Under the pieces are notes generated by a model. That model did no database searches. It saw only the letters and a list, made by a program, of their open reading frames with translations, and was not told the origin of the DNA. Shown piece after piece: positions 1 to 12,954 of a stretch of DNA of 64,000 nucleotides. The stretch's first letter is position 1; every line of letters begins with the position of its first letter. The stretch is taken from the NCBI RefSeq assembly GCF_014356525.2, contig NC_052509.1, positions 32,511,852 through 32,575,851 on the forward strand, read 5' to 3'. The DNA comes from Nilaparvata lugens. Taxonomy: Eukaryota; Arthropoda; Insecta; Hemiptera; Delphacidae. The position numbers and the translations under genes were made by a program.

Positions 1-1824
1 CATACTAAATTTTTTAAAAGCTTTAATTCCTGTTTTAATACTTTAATATTTGTTCTTTCTGTTTAAAAGTTGTTCTAAAGTTCCTAAAAATCATATGTGA
101 TATTAATTTTTGCGAATTTATTCAAAGAGTCCCTAAAATTTAAATAGTGAGGTCTGATCAACGAATTTCGCCATGCGTGAAGGATCCAGCCGGGACGAAA
201 TACTCTACGGCCGAATATATTCCAACAACCAAAACGGAAACAAGAGACTTCGTGAGTTATTCGAATAATTATATCAAAGGGATCCCCGCTATTCTGCGAA
301 AATTCTACAGCGTATAAATTTTTCATTTTTGGGAAAAAGTCATGACTGTAGATTTAAGGGTACTGAAAATTATCTGAATAAGTTCTATTTCATAAGTAAA
401 ATTTAATATTCACGCTGTACTTAGCCAAAAGGTATATATCCTTAGGCGAACCTCACCATGATGTAATATTTATTTCTATTCATTTATAATATTGACAAAT
501 CAAACTTTTGTACAAGCCTAGTTGACTTACTTATTTTTTGAATGTTTTATGACCCTTTCCAAGGGCTATCATCTATCTTATTTAATCAGTTTTAAATCAT
601 CACATTCATATACAGTGATTACTATTTCAAAATTCAATTTCATCATCATTTAGTACTTATTCATTATCAGTTCCTACATACATTTTGTATAACCTTTTTT
701 TTTAAAAAATTCAACTTTCGCTATTTGGGTATTTATTATAATTTCAACAATACATTTATATTGTCCATTTACTTCTCTGAATTTATTCCACTACACCTTC
801 GAATCCGTTCTTTCTGAACTGACACATGTCGATTATGCAAGACACGACTTGCTTCATAGTAGTCAGATATTATTGAATATCAAAATTATTATTAGAACGC
901 TATTCTATCTGGCGGTGGATGGTAGTCGATATTCATATCAATTAATAAAATATTTTGTTGGAGATAACCTCCTAAATCAAATCAGATCGACTGCCGTCAA
1001 CCTATCATATCGAGGTGTATCGGATCCAGCATTGACAACCAGCTAATGCTTCAAGGGGAGGTCATTGATCGCATAGACAGCACCCATATTAGACTCGGTA
1101 CTCGAAACATCTACTATTTTGGTTTAGGACTTTGCCACATTGTAACCTGTCTTTTGTCAGTATTTGTCAGAGACCTGGTTCGCATGGAGTTGCCATTTGG
1201 TTTTGTTGTCTTGTGCGGTCTAATATCTCCTCCAACTGTAAAACAGGTAATAGATTTTAAGTATTCTGGTTATTATTTAGTGAGTGGATTCATTCCGAAT
1301 TTTAAATCTCTGCTTGGTCCTTGCAACAGCATTGATTATAACAGGCAGCTTCAAATTGAACTGCAAATTGGTATCAAATTCAATTTAATATTACTTTATC
1401 GTATTTCCAAAAACAGCAATAGTTCTGAAAATTGTAGTCCCAACTTCGGCTACTTTGTAAACCGTCAACCTACCGATTCAGAAAATTACTTTTCCAAATC
1501 AATCTTTTACCATAATATACTGTTCCTTCTACGTAGATCACAATCATAGTTTCGTCGCTGCCTATGCCATTGCATAGCCATGCGAATGTCAACATAACCT
1601 ATAACTTCAACATATTTATGTTATCATAACATCAAAATTTATAATTATTCTTTTATCGTGTTATCTATGTCCCCCCCCGGAGCAGGATATCACACCATTT
1701 ATTCTCGTTATTTTGATGTCGAATATCGCTATACTTCGAAGAGCTAGACTATTGTGTTGTTCTCCAGACAAACGAATCATTTTTCTTAAAATAGTATTTA
1801 GTATAATAGTATAGTATTTCTCAG

Positions 1825-1826
<2 letters not shown>
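1..1826. other. Anonymous AT-rich sequence, no supported gene
   Basis: No ORF here resembles a known protein. The longest open frame (1046-1549, plus strand, 167 codons) starts next to the end of another short frame. It has no recognisable domain, repeat or signal and its composition matches the surrounding AT-rich DNA, so I regard it as chance. Nothing else in this stretch is supported. Confidence 0.6.
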
Positions 1827-1859
<33 letters not shown>

Positions 1860-2230
1860 ACTTTATTTATGTAGATTACAATATATACTGGCTTATACAC
1901 TTATATACAATAGCTTACAATACAGCAAAATTATAGATGAATTTACATAATATAGACTAAGAAAATAATTATTGAACTGTATATGATATGAAAAAGCAAT
2001 TTGTAATATAATAACTAAAGATAATAATTATATTGTTATGAATCTACATAAATTGGCGGAGCTTTGGACATATCAATGTCCATTCTTCGGAAAGAATATT
2101 AAAAATATCCTCCCCACTAACTCTCTACCAAAACGTTAATTTCATTATTTAAACTGAGGATTTATTTATTAATGGAAATATTGTAAAAGTTTTAATCAAT
2201 ATGAATAGAGATTGTAACAGAGTGTTACAC
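1827..2230 (-). mobile_element. 5'-truncated retroelement 3' end with (CAAT)n tail
   Basis: Read on the minus strand, this matches the 3' end of the retrotransposon at 28895-29515. It shares the block TTTTGGTAGAGAG, the GGACATTGATATGTCC palindrome, the GTATAAGCCAGTATATATTG stretch and an AATAAA-like run, and it finishes in a short CAAT/GATT repeat (about 1827-1858 on the plus strand). The match continues upstream past the short core (shared ACAATATTTCCATTAATAAA), so this looks like a 5'-truncated LINE copy and not a separate SINE, although a SINE sharing the LINE tail is possible. Known of the class: several non-LTR families end in short tandem repeats in place of poly(A). Confidence 0.7.
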
Positions 2231-2687
2231 AAAAATTCACAACTTAATATTGAGCTTTATGAAGGTTATCTGGTTTTTTTCTGTTCTATCTTACCCTTTG
2301 TTGTTGAATAAACCAAAAAACTCAATAATTGCTATCAAATTTTCAATATTTATTATTATCAATTGAAATTATGAAATTATTTTAATCATGGAATATTATC
2401 AAATATGAATGGTTATGATGATAATAAGTATAATAGTAAACTGTTGAGTATTTTATTCAGAATCTTACAGTTTTTTATAGTTTACAATAAATTACATACT
2501 GTTTATGGGTCAATGACTCAAGTATTTTAAAACTCGTATTACTCGTTTCTTAACGAAAAGACAAAAATATAAAATAATGTTGATTATAGAAGTTATATGC
2601 TTATATCCGACATGAGTTATCTCATGGCAATCTCTTGCTCCAAAATCCAACTTCAGTGTAAGATTGGTAAATACCAATGCTAAATAT
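2231..2687. other. Anonymous AT-rich sequence
   Basis: Very AT-rich with no open frame worth reporting and no repeat that I could match elsewhere in the window. Confidence 0.5.
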
Positions 2688-3320
2688 CTCCTGTGCTTTC
2701 ACATGGGGATCTTACAAATAAGCTGACAGATCTAACAACTACGCCAACGTTCGCTCAAAGTATGACTCTCACTATCACTTTTTCTCAAATTCTAACTTCC
2801 TTAAAAATATAGATAGAAGATTTCTGATTTCGGATTTGGATTCAGCGACCCCAAATTCTACAAAAGCGTAAGTCCCATTTTCAAAAATACCCGAAAACAA
2901 GGTAGTTATAGCTGTTTGTAATATGGCTTTCCATTATCATATGATTATATAGTAAACGTACTAAGATAATAATACTTCTGCCTCACAAAAGGACAGGAAA
3001 AGGTTTCAAGAAGTTTTTGAACACCTGAGAAGTTTAAACATAAACATTTTTGATTTTTAAAAGTACTAGTTTTCCAAAAAAATATTGAACTATGAAAAGA
3101 TGAATCCAAATATGAAATCATAAATCATCTCCACTCATCACCCAATAAAATAGGAGGAAAAGGAATGTTGTACAGTAAACTTCACTGAATTTCAATTGTC
3201 ATCCAACAATCCAATTTATCAGGTTCAAATCGTTGAATATCACTTAAAATTCCCAGCAATTATTGACTATTTCTTTTCAACAATCAGGAAAATCTATTAT
3301 GAATATACAGTATAAACATT
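2688..3320 (+). repeat. Direct repeat copy 1 (TTTCACATGG family)
   Basis: This ~630-bp segment recurs in the same orientation at 4383-4984. Landmarks in order are CTCCTGTGCTTTCACATGGG, GGATTTGGATTCAGCGACCC, CCCAATAAAATA and ATACAGTATAAA. The copies differ by many substitutions and small indels, so the duplication is not recent. The first ~200 bp also occurs inverted at 3927-4137. No coding capacity is visible; it is probably a non-autonomous mobile element. Confidence 0.75.
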
Positions 3321-3926
3321 GTGCTGAGCTGAATCGATCTATGGTAATAATAGGAATTGAAAGAATAGAAAATGTCTTGCCATTTCAAGTGAAACTGATA
3401 TCTGTGTATTAGAACTGCTGAGTGGATAATGCATACTGAAAAAGTCATGAATAGTTCAGACCAGCCTGGCGACTTTGATGCTTTTGAAACTGGAATATTG
3501 TTTTATTTTTATTTTCATTAGTACAAAGCAGTTTGATACTTTGTATCATGAGTAAGATTAACATAATCACAATTTAATGTTCTATCACAATTTAATCACA
3601 GAAATGTTCGAGTGGAAACGTTGGGCGCAAACCTTCTGCCATGAGGAGACAAATTAATTTATGAAAAGCTTGATAGCTTGAATAGTGATCTGATATTTGT
3701 AACACGTTTTTAGTCTAAGACATAATATGTCTTAGACTAATTTTTAATGTTTCTTCAATCGGCAGGAAAAATTTGGTTTTTCAAGGTTATCTTACTCCCT
3801 TATTTTGGGGTACTTTCAGAAATCAAGATAAATATCCTACCGAATTTTCTACACGAATACAGTGTAAGTTGTATTATAATAGCTACAGTACATATGTACT
3901 GTATAGTACTGTACCTGTTCATTTTT

Positions 3927-4137
3927 ACCATATAATTATATGATAATAGAAAGCTTTATTAAAAACAGCCATAACTTCCTTCTTTTCAGATATTTTCGAA
4001 AACGGGACTTACGCTTTAAAGAATTTGGGGTCGCTGAATCCAAATCCGAAATAAGAATCTTTCTTTCTTCTTTTTCAAGAAAGATAGTTTTTGAGAAGAA
4101 GTGGTGACCGGAGAGACCTAGAATCACCATGTGAAAG
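3927..4137 (-). repeat. Inverted partial copy of the TTTCACATGG repeat
   Basis: The reverse complement matches the beginning of the repeats at 2688 and 4383, including GGGTCGCTGAATCC (the complement of GGATTCAGCGACCC) and the terminal CCATGTGAAAG. With the copy at 2688 it forms a potential foldback of ~1.45 kb. A further short CACCATGTGAAAG occurs near 4240. Confidence 0.7.
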
Positions 4138-4382
4138 CGGTGATTTGTGGTGATTTGTCCGCTAGTATCTCGATCCAAGCCGGTTTCTGCTTGCCTCGAG
4201 GGGAAAAGACGTTACAAAAGGAGGTTCCTGGCTCGAGGTCACCATGTGAAAGACACTATTTGACTCAATGTACTTCGACAAAAAAACGTGAACAATGTTC
4301 AGTGTTCAAGTTGCACGTCTCCTATCGTGTGAAAGTAGCCTAAAGATCATATTACGGAAGATCATATTTCATATTTCGCAGC

Positions 4383-4984
4383 TCTCCTGTGCTTTCACAT
4401 GGGGATTTTACAAATAAGCCGACGGATCTAACAATTACGCCGACGATTGCTCAAAGTATGACTCATCACTTTTTCTCAAAGTCTTACTCCCTTAAAAATA
4501 TAGATAGAAGATTTCGGATTTGGATTCAGCGACCCCAAATTCTTTAAAGCGTAAGTCCCATTTTTAAAGATACCCGAAAACAAGGGAGTTATAGCTGTTT
4601 TTAATATAGCTTTCCATTATCATATGGTAAACGTACAAAGATAACAATACTCCTGCTTCACGAAGAGACAGGCAAAGGTTTTAAGAAGTTTTCAAACACC
4701 TAAAAAGTTTAAACATGAACTTTAATTTTTAATTTTTAAAAGTTCAAAAAAATTAAACTTTGAAAAGATGAATCCAAATATGAACTCATAAATCATCTCG
4801 ACTCTTCACCCAATAAAATACAATTTATTAAGGAAAAGGACAAGTAAACTCCACTGAATTTCAATTGTCATTCAACAATCTAATTTATCAGGTTCTAATA
4901 GTTGAATATAACTCCAAAATACAAGTTACTATTTCTTTGCATCAATCAGAAGAATCTATCATGAACATACAGTATAAATACATT
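4383..4984 (+). repeat. Direct repeat copy 2 (TTTCACATGG family)
   Basis: Second direct copy of the segment at 2688-3320, beginning at CTCCTGTGCTTTCACATGGG and ending near ATACAGTATAAA. It lacks some short stretches present in copy 1, so both copies have decayed independently. No ORF is visible. Confidence 0.75.
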
Positions 4985-5414
4985 CCAAACAGACAGTCGG
5001 GAATGTCTTTTGCTAGCTTTATGACAAACGAATTTTGATAATGTTAGGTGTTTTATAATGGTATCAAAGAAATCGTGGAAGCTTTTTTAGAATTGCTCTA
5101 GGACAGTGTCGGCCCCCACGGTTCGTTAGTAACCCATTCACTTACATCATAATATCAATATCAGATTCTGAGAGTATCATGAGAATCAAGAATGAAAAAA
5201 AAGGGTTAAATGGCGTTATATACAATCGAGAAAAAACTTGCTTATTTTCAAGTACTCGCGAGGCATTTCATTAATTTGAGGGCGCTGAATCCGAATCTGA
5301 AATCACAATTTCCACAAATCTCCATTTTTACGCGATTAAGGTTTTGGTGATAGGCAAAAGACGGACGGTCGGCTAGAAAAATTCCGCTCCGTATTCTCCC
5401 AAAAGTTCCGGCAG

Positions 5415-5572
5415 CGGAATAATTCCACGGCTTTCACGGCTGCGCGACACGGCGAGGCGCGGCGCGCCTCCAGTGTGCTTATTCTAACTTATTCACATGA
5501 AAAGAATTCAACCGGAATAATTCCACGGCGCCCTCGGCTGCGCGGCGCGGCGCGGCGCGTCTCCAGTGTGCT
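5415..5572. repeat. GC-rich tandem repeat, about 98-bp period
   Basis: Two copies (about 5415-5479 and 5513-5572) each run from CGGAATAATTCCACGGC through a CGCG-rich core to CTCCAGTGTGCT. The core is made of overlapping GGCGCGGCGC and GGCGCGCC words and stands out from the AT-rich surroundings. The GGAATAATTCC start is palindromic. I cannot tell whether this is part of a mobile element or a CpG-rich regulatory patch. Confidence 0.7.
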
Positions 5573-7505
5573 CTGTGCTTAAGAGAATCCGCCTCCAGAA
5601 TCTCATGCAGTCTTTCTATTTCATACAGCTCGATTATTCGTACACATCTGTATGAAACGCTTGCTATATGAGTGCGGCGTTATTCTCCAGAGATAGAGTG
5701 CACTATCACCGTTCATTTCGGGCCATTCGCGATCGGCTCTGAACTTCAATCAGACTGCACTGATAGTTGAGTTATGTACGCTCTATCAGACAATACGGCC
5801 TACTAATTCGTTTTGCTTATTCAAACAGTGCTCGTGTATTCGACGCAGCTATCATCCTATTGATTTTGACAACGTTATGAGGCAATGTTGAAGTGCCCGA
5901 TATGGAAATTAAAAAGCACCGGTCACCCCATACCCATACAGAATGAAGCCCTCGGGTCATGTTCATGACTGATAATTTGAGCTCGCCGCTTTGAATCAAG
6001 TGCCGCGTGGTATTTCGAGAATTGCAAGCAGGCCCCGTCCGACAATCAAGCACCTATTAGCCTCAGCTAAGTGAATTTGCCAATCGCATGTAGATAATAA
6101 TTCACTCGTGTATTGCGCCAATACGATTCTGTGCCCTACGTTGTAATAGCTTAGATAGGAAACTGCAATATAAATGTTAATTACATGTGAATGTGTACAG
6201 GTACCGCAAAACATGGTTTGTTCAGTTGCCACATACACATGCATTCTACCGCCAGTTATTACTTTTTCCTACATAGGTCGTTATCAGCATCCTATCCTCA
6301 ACCAATAGCAATTGTTGAAACCTTTTTATCAATGAAAATTAATAAACCTCTGTTCCATTTCAAGTTACATTTTTTCGATTGGTAGCAGTGTTTGAAAATT
6401 GTAACATTAATGCGAAAAATAAGATACTAAACTGTTCGAAACCATCAGTTTACATGCAGATCATGTTTGTATTCAAGTAATTCTTGATACAAGAGTAACA
6501 TAGTGATGTCATTATCCCTTGTGGTGAAGAAGTTCAAGTTTTTGCTCTCACCCTCTTTGTGTATAAAATTATTTTCAAGATCAACAACAAAAGTATAATG
6601 ATTCTAGATACATTCCCACATCGGGTAAACTTCCCACAAATGGGTGATAATTATTCTGTATATCTATTCACACCATCTCTTGAAAAAATAACACTTTTAT
6701 CGTATAGTAGAGTGGTACTAAATATGGATGGATGGAAGTTGATATCATCCAAGTTTTGTTGTAGGCCTATTCTTTAAAAGCAGGGATTTCAAATCATCAC
6801 TTTTTTCCTCAAACTACTACAACAGTTCGGTATCAGTTTTCCATTTCTTCGTTGTCTTTCCCATTTCTAAGCTCTTTTCAAATCTCATCATACCTTTTTC
6901 CTCTACATAATACTAACAAACTGTGTATGACATCACTAACATAGTAGTTGTTTAATTTTTTTAGAAAATATCTGTTCAAAAATTAAAACTGTCTTATTTA
7001 TTGAGTGTAATACCCATTTTTTCTTTTCAATTATCTTTCTCACATGAGAATATAAATGACTGTGACTTTCAAGTACACTGTACACAATAGTTTCATTCTC
7101 TGGCATTTATACTTTCACGGTTGCAGTATGACAATAATGATTGCATATTTTATACACGTTATCGATTGATGCGAAATTAGGAAATTCTGAATTTTCTTTT
7201 TCCAAGCTTCTACTGGAGTATGAATGTTCATAATTTATATTCCATCTCAGCCTCTCACATTATTCTAATCACTTTTCACCCTATTAATAATTTTCATCCA
7301 TCACTCATCCCATGAATGTAATCTCCCATTTATCTTCTATGCTATGGAGTCTCCATTATTCGTGACTCCATAAACCCCCACACTTTTAGCCATACATGCA
7401 TATGCCCGCTATCTGAGAAAGGGAAAATATTATCAAATTTTACGATTATAACGTTATCATAGAGTGAGCCTACCCCTGAGACTCTTTCTCTCCCACTCTC
7501 TAACT
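5573..7505. other. Anonymous sequence, no supported gene
   Basis: Short open frames on both strands overlap each other and show no domain. The stretch becomes pyrimidine-rich towards the CT microsatellite at 7506. I see nothing here that I can support as a gene or a named repeat. Confidence 0.5.
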
Positions 7506-7512
7506 CTCTCTC

Positions 7513-7575
<63 letters not shown>
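7506..7575. repeat. (CT)n microsatellite
   Basis: A nearly uninterrupted CT dinucleotide run immediately upstream of the retrotransposon fragment that starts near 7640. Confidence 0.97.
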
Positions 7576-7577
<2 letters not shown>

Positions 7578-7639
7578 GAGTCTCTTGTCTCTACTCGAAA
7601 ATGCGCTTTCGAATCATATAGATATTTATCAACATAATT

Positions 7640-9745
7640 ATTATTCTTATTGGCGACTTCAATTCCGATCTGCTTAAAAATAATTTCGAGAAGGTGCAGC
7701 TTGTCACTATGGTTAGATCAATGAGTTTCCATTTTGTTAATGATGCACTGCCAACTCATCATTTGCCCAATTCGCACACGCTCCTGGACCTTGCCATTGT
7801 GAGTGATATTGATCTTGTTGCTCATTATGATCAAGTTCCAACTCCTTGTTTTTCACACTACGACCTTATTTTTTTCATTTACAACTTGAAGAAAAAGCCT
7901 TCTGATGATAATACATTCACCTATAGAAGCTTCAAGAATTTCATTGTGTACAGGGCTCTTAATGATTCAATCAACATACCTTGGCATTGTATCGGTAAAA
8001 TTCATGATATTGATAACAAGCTTGCTGTCTTAAACCAGTTGATGTTAGATATTTTTGATAAACATGCACCAATTTGCACTGCTCGTCCGCGTCTGAAATC
8101 TGTGCCATGGATCAATGCTGGAATTCTTAATTCTCGAAAAGAATGAGATAGAGCCAGGAGGAATTTCAAAAGATTCAGTAGCGAGGCAGATTTTAATTCT
8201 TTCAAAGCTTTGCGTAATAGGGTCAAGTCATTGAGTCGTAATGCCAAGTTGCGCTACTACCACAAACAGTTCAATAGAAGTATATCGGTTGCTTCTCTGT
8301 GGAATAACGTTCGAAGGCTAGGTGGTTGTCATGATAAGCAGCAGAAGCTTGTATTAAGCTCTTCTCCTGATGAGCTTAACAATCATTTTCTATCCGCGCA
8401 ACATCTTGCTTCGATTGATGACATAGATATAACCAAGATCAATCCATAAACCAGTTCCAACATGTAGTTCCTGACGACTCCTTCTACTTCTCCCATGTTT
8501 ATCCATCCGAGATTGCTAGTACTATACTGTCTCATTCTATACCTTCTGAGGGAGTTGACAATATTCCTATTTCCTTCTACAAGAAGTTGCTTCCAATCAT
8601 ATTACCTTCATTAACACATGTATTCAATTTTTCGTTGCAGTCCAGTGTATATCCTGAATTGTGAAAGCGATCCCTAGTCATCCCATAAGCATTCAAGAGA
8701 AAAATACCAAGACAAAAATATGGACGAGAGAAGGAACAGTTTTAAATGGAGCTTTTCAACGAACGCTTTTAAACCTCCAAACACAAAAATGAGAACACCC
8801 AGAATAGTATTCTGAGTTGAAAAAAAACATGATGCCCTACTTTTCACATGGTCTTCTCCTTCTCATCATATCATATGTTTGCTGATGATTTGATAATGTA
8901 CTTGCATTTTCCTATTGATCACTTCCATTTATCTGTAGAAAATGCCAATTCAGACATCTCTGAGCTTCCGGCATGGTCTGATGCACATTGGTTGACATTA
9001 AATCCTACTAAGACGAAAAGTATTGTCATCGGTTACCCAAGACTGATGAATCAATCAGATCTGGAAGGCTCAAGGGTTGTCATTGAAAATAATATTGTCC
9101 CTTTTTCAGATTGTGTGAGGATCCTAGGAATATCAATTGATTCATTGATTCATCGATTCATCGCTGAGTTGGCGTGAGCAGACTACTCATGTTTGCAACA
9201 AGGTGTTTGGTGGCATGCACCAATTGGAAAGGATTAAGAGATTTCTCCCGAAATCAGTGAGAGTGACTCTGGTGAATGCATTGTTGGTACCATTTCTATT
9301 ATATTGCTGCATTGTCTATAATGATCTCACCGGCGAATTGGATCTGCGCCTGTAGCGGTCTTACAACTATGCAGTTCGTTACATCTTCGATGCGAGAAGG
9401 GATGCACATATAACTCCACTATTCAATGATCTTGGATGGCTCTAGTTGAAGGAGAGAAGGAAATTCTTCCTACTCTGTTTGACCTACAAAATTATAATTA
9501 TGAGAGAGGGTTCATCCTATTTGGCAGACTCCTTCAGGTTATTGGATGAAATTAATCCTGGTCGCCGTACACGGGCTCATCGTTTTACGTTACAGATTCA
9601 GCTGCACCGCACTGCCATTTTCAACAACTCTTTCATCGTTACGGCCTCTAGGTTATGGAATCAGTTGCACCAGCAAATTGCTTTATCAACATCTCTCTCT
9701 TTTTTCAAGAGAAGACTGTTTATTCATCTATTAAATGATGAATAA
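7640..9745 (+). pseudogene. Broken Jockey/CR1-like non-LTR retrotransposon ORF2
   Basis: Conceptual pieces follow the order of a LINE ORF2. The endonuclease C-terminal half begins at GDFNSDLL (7650) and passes TLLDLAIVSD and HAPICTARPR (to 8146, stop inside the linker). A linker with RYYHKQFNRS follows at 8210-8449, then the start of the RT (SFYKKLLPIILPSLTHVFNF, about 8570-8630). A gap follows. Then come RT motif C with an intact MFADD (about 8875), a connection domain (TLNPTKTKSIVIGYP) and a C-terminal piece (RLWNQLHQQI, 9446-9745). The region holding RT motifs A and B is missing and replaced by ~200 bp of unrelated DNA (8690-8860). Stops and frameshifts separate the pieces, so no functional protein is possible. 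It is homologous to the retrotransposon at 22617-28894 but clearly diverged from it. Confidence 0.88.
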
Positions 9746-9913
9746 GTTAAGCAACAATCTAGTCCGAAATTCAATTTATTACTAACTTATTTACACCTTT
9801 CTTCAAGGACGGATGTGAAGTCATTGGGCTTTGTGAGGTCCACTGAATTGCAGTTCTGTTATCCGATCTTCCAACGCCTCTGAAAAGTAATTGTGCTCTA
9901 TTTGTAGTTCATT

Positions 9914-9918
9914 TATAT

Positions 9919-9996
<78 letters not shown>
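9914..9996. repeat. (TA)n microsatellite
   Basis: A TA dinucleotide run with single-base breaks, in the 3' flank of the retrotransposon fragment ending near 9790. The YIYIYI-type frames across it are artefacts. Confidence 0.97.
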
Positions 9997-9999
<3 letters not shown>

Positions 10000-12873
10000 G
10001 GTGCGTTTTTTAACGGCTTCACACATGTAGGGTGAATCTTGTACTGAATCAATGGTGTAGGGGCTATAAATTTTGCAATTGCGTGTGTGGACGCTGAGTG
10101 TACACCAGACTGATTGATTCACTACAAAATTCAATACAATTGTCGGAATCACGGGAGGCCTAAACGCTCGCTCACCCTTGATTCTTCTAATGACAGATTG
10201 TATAATGATGAAATTTTTATAAGCAGTGTAGCGACCGCTAAACACTGAATACGGATATCTTAAAATTATTACCTGTGAAGAATGAGCATACAAAATCATA
10301 CAGGTCGAGCAAAAATCCCGATGTAGATAATTTACGGGACTGCGTCTCTAATAAGTTCTGAAGGATTAAAATACGGTATTTGGACCAAATATCGTTCAGA
10401 ATATACTTCGAGAACAGAGTCTTGTCGGGTTTTAAGCTCTATTGTAGGAATTTATATGATCTCTGGCTGCATCTGTTGTACAATTGATGTGTTCGCTCCT
10501 AAGTCGAGGTTGGTAACAGATAAAAGCTGATATATGAGCAGGTAAGGACAAAGAATAAATATCTCGATCTGACCCCACTCACTACATCCACTTAGACCTG
10601 TTCCAATATCCAGCTTAATTCAATTATTTCAATGATCGTATTCGATCGGTTCTTGATGATATAGAACGTATCAGACACAATAATTGACAGGCTTAAGAAA
10701 TAATCGAACTCAGAAAACGAATTAACAAAACTGGAATATATTATAATAAAATATGATCATACAGTGCAGATTCAGAATTTGATTTACAGATTGATAATAA
10801 TTTAGCATTGACAAAAAAGAGTTAAAAATGTTCTTGTGCTTGCATGATACCATGCGTGATTCAACAGAATTTTACAATTGATAAAGTTTAACAATTTTGA
10901 AAAAATAGTGGAAAATGAATTATAGAATATTTTTAAAATGCTCGGGGTCGTGGTTCTGGCAGCGGAGGATAGCCAATCAACTACAAGTTCTTAGAAATTC
11001 TACATGAATAAATTCTAGGCTCTTAAATGCTAAAGCGCTTGTCGGCGTGGCCAATAATTTAACGAAGAAAATTTTATATCTTTCTGCACTGAAATATTTT
11101 TCGAAGCGTAGATTGGGGCCCCTTTAAACTTATAACTCACGTGAAATTCCTTGGCGGTCGTGGTTTTCTTCTTTAGATCAAAAATCGTTTGATCGGCAGC
11201 GGGTCCAGGCTTCGGTTTCAGCACGTGGGGAATTTTAATTTAATATTTCCTTCACCAAAATTAATTAAGGGATAATTTAACTTTAAACTTTTAAATTTTA
11301 TCGATTGATGAGAATAAATTTACAAATAACAAATAGATTGGCCTAAAATATTGGCTCACAAATAAAACATATAAAATCAAACAAGAATTTTTTACGAATA
11401 GGTCTTGGTAACTATAAAGAGATCTGAACGGTGAGGATTTCAAAAGGGAAGTGCTGTCTTTTTCTCTAAGCTTCTTGGCTAGACCTTTCTTCTGAGAATC
11501 TCGATGTAATAATTTGCATGAAAATTTGCCATTGGTAGAATGATTGTGACGTAGACATGACGTCAGTGGCAAGCAAGAGAATATAATTCCTTTAATTACA
11601 ATAATAATTCAATTTATGTAATTCTTAAAACTGCTTAATCTTCTAGACATAGTTCCTCTCATACAATGTACATGTGCTAGCGTATATGATAAGGCGGGTT
11701 TGTTGTCTGATAGTAGATTAACATGTGTTGCTTTCAAACGATCACCTTTTTGGTGCTATTTTTATGCACTATGATTGGCTTAGGCTTGCCAAAGAGATTT
11801 AATTACCATGTGGTTCAGTTGAAGTAATAATTAATAAATTAATATTCTTATACAACCTTTATTATGTCTGAGACTGTTATAATTAATTTCTGCAGTTTTT
11901 ACCAATAATATAATTTCATGCTATGACCTAGTTAGTTACAATAAGACTTGACATATAATATAATTTCTTAAGTAATAAATAATTTCAACGATAATACATA
12001 CATTTTATTTTTTTATTCGAAATTCTTGGTCCTTTATTGATAGTTTTATAATTTTTAGGAATGATATTATACCTTGCATGAAAACCGGCATGACATTTGA
12101 CAATACTTTGAATCAGTCAGCTGCGTTCGAACTGTTTTAAAAACATCTGATCGATAGTAAACAAAGTGTAACCTCAGAATCAATGAGCAATTCATAAATA
12201 ATTCGTGCTTTATTTGCAGAATAATTATAATTTTATTGAATAATTTTCTAGAAAATATTCGGTACAGAACGGTACTCTTATCTAATATACAGTTACTGAT
12301 AAGTAAGCTTTATCGCTCGGTCGCTAACTATTCCTTTAGCAAATTCTTTCATTTTAAAAGGTAATCACAATTTTCTCTCTTCTCATGAGATCCATTTAAA
12401 AGATTCATCACAATATATATAAATGAACTACAAATAGAACACAATTACTTTTCAGTATATATATTACTTTTCAGTATATATATGTATACCAATAATAGTT
12501 TGATTATGGGATCTTATCAATCTTATACAATTATCTTTCTTAATTCTACTCTTCTTCATCATCTGTTTCTTCCTCCATTCTAACTTTCTTCCACTTTTTT
12601 TTATTATCATTATTCTTCATTAATTAGTTACAATAATGTTCTTCCTTCTTCATCATATCCTAATACTTTTCTATTGTAATGAGGCTATACATTTTTGTTT
12701 TAGTTTTATATTTTTCAATTACCTTCTACTGAGTTAACTTATTATTTTTCTTCTTTTGTATGTATTTGGAATAATATTTTTAATTTATTATTATTTTTAT
12801 TTCGCATTGTATAAATGCAATAGTTTTTTCAAGACCTAGCATGTGACAAATAAATCAATCAATTAATTAATCA
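9997..12873. other. Anonymous sequence, possible retroelement 3' tail at its end
   Basis: No gene is supported. The last ~40 bp before the CT repeat (TAAATCAATCAATTAATTAA, about 12851) resembles the AATC-type tails of the retroelements elsewhere in this window, so the preceding few hundred AT-rich bases could be a retroelement 3' UTR. That is a weak inference. Confidence 0.4.
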
Positions 12874-12894
12874 ATCTCTCTCTCTCTCTCTCCA

Positions 12895-12951
<57 letters not shown>
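12874..12951. repeat. (CT)n microsatellite
   Basis: A CT dinucleotide run with one CCATAT interruption, directly following an AATCA-rich stretch. Confidence 0.97.

Positions 12952-12954
<3 letters not shown>

Noticed and set aside
1046..1549. 167-codon open frame
   Set aside because: No domain or family resemblance; a frame of this length can arise by chance in 64 kb.
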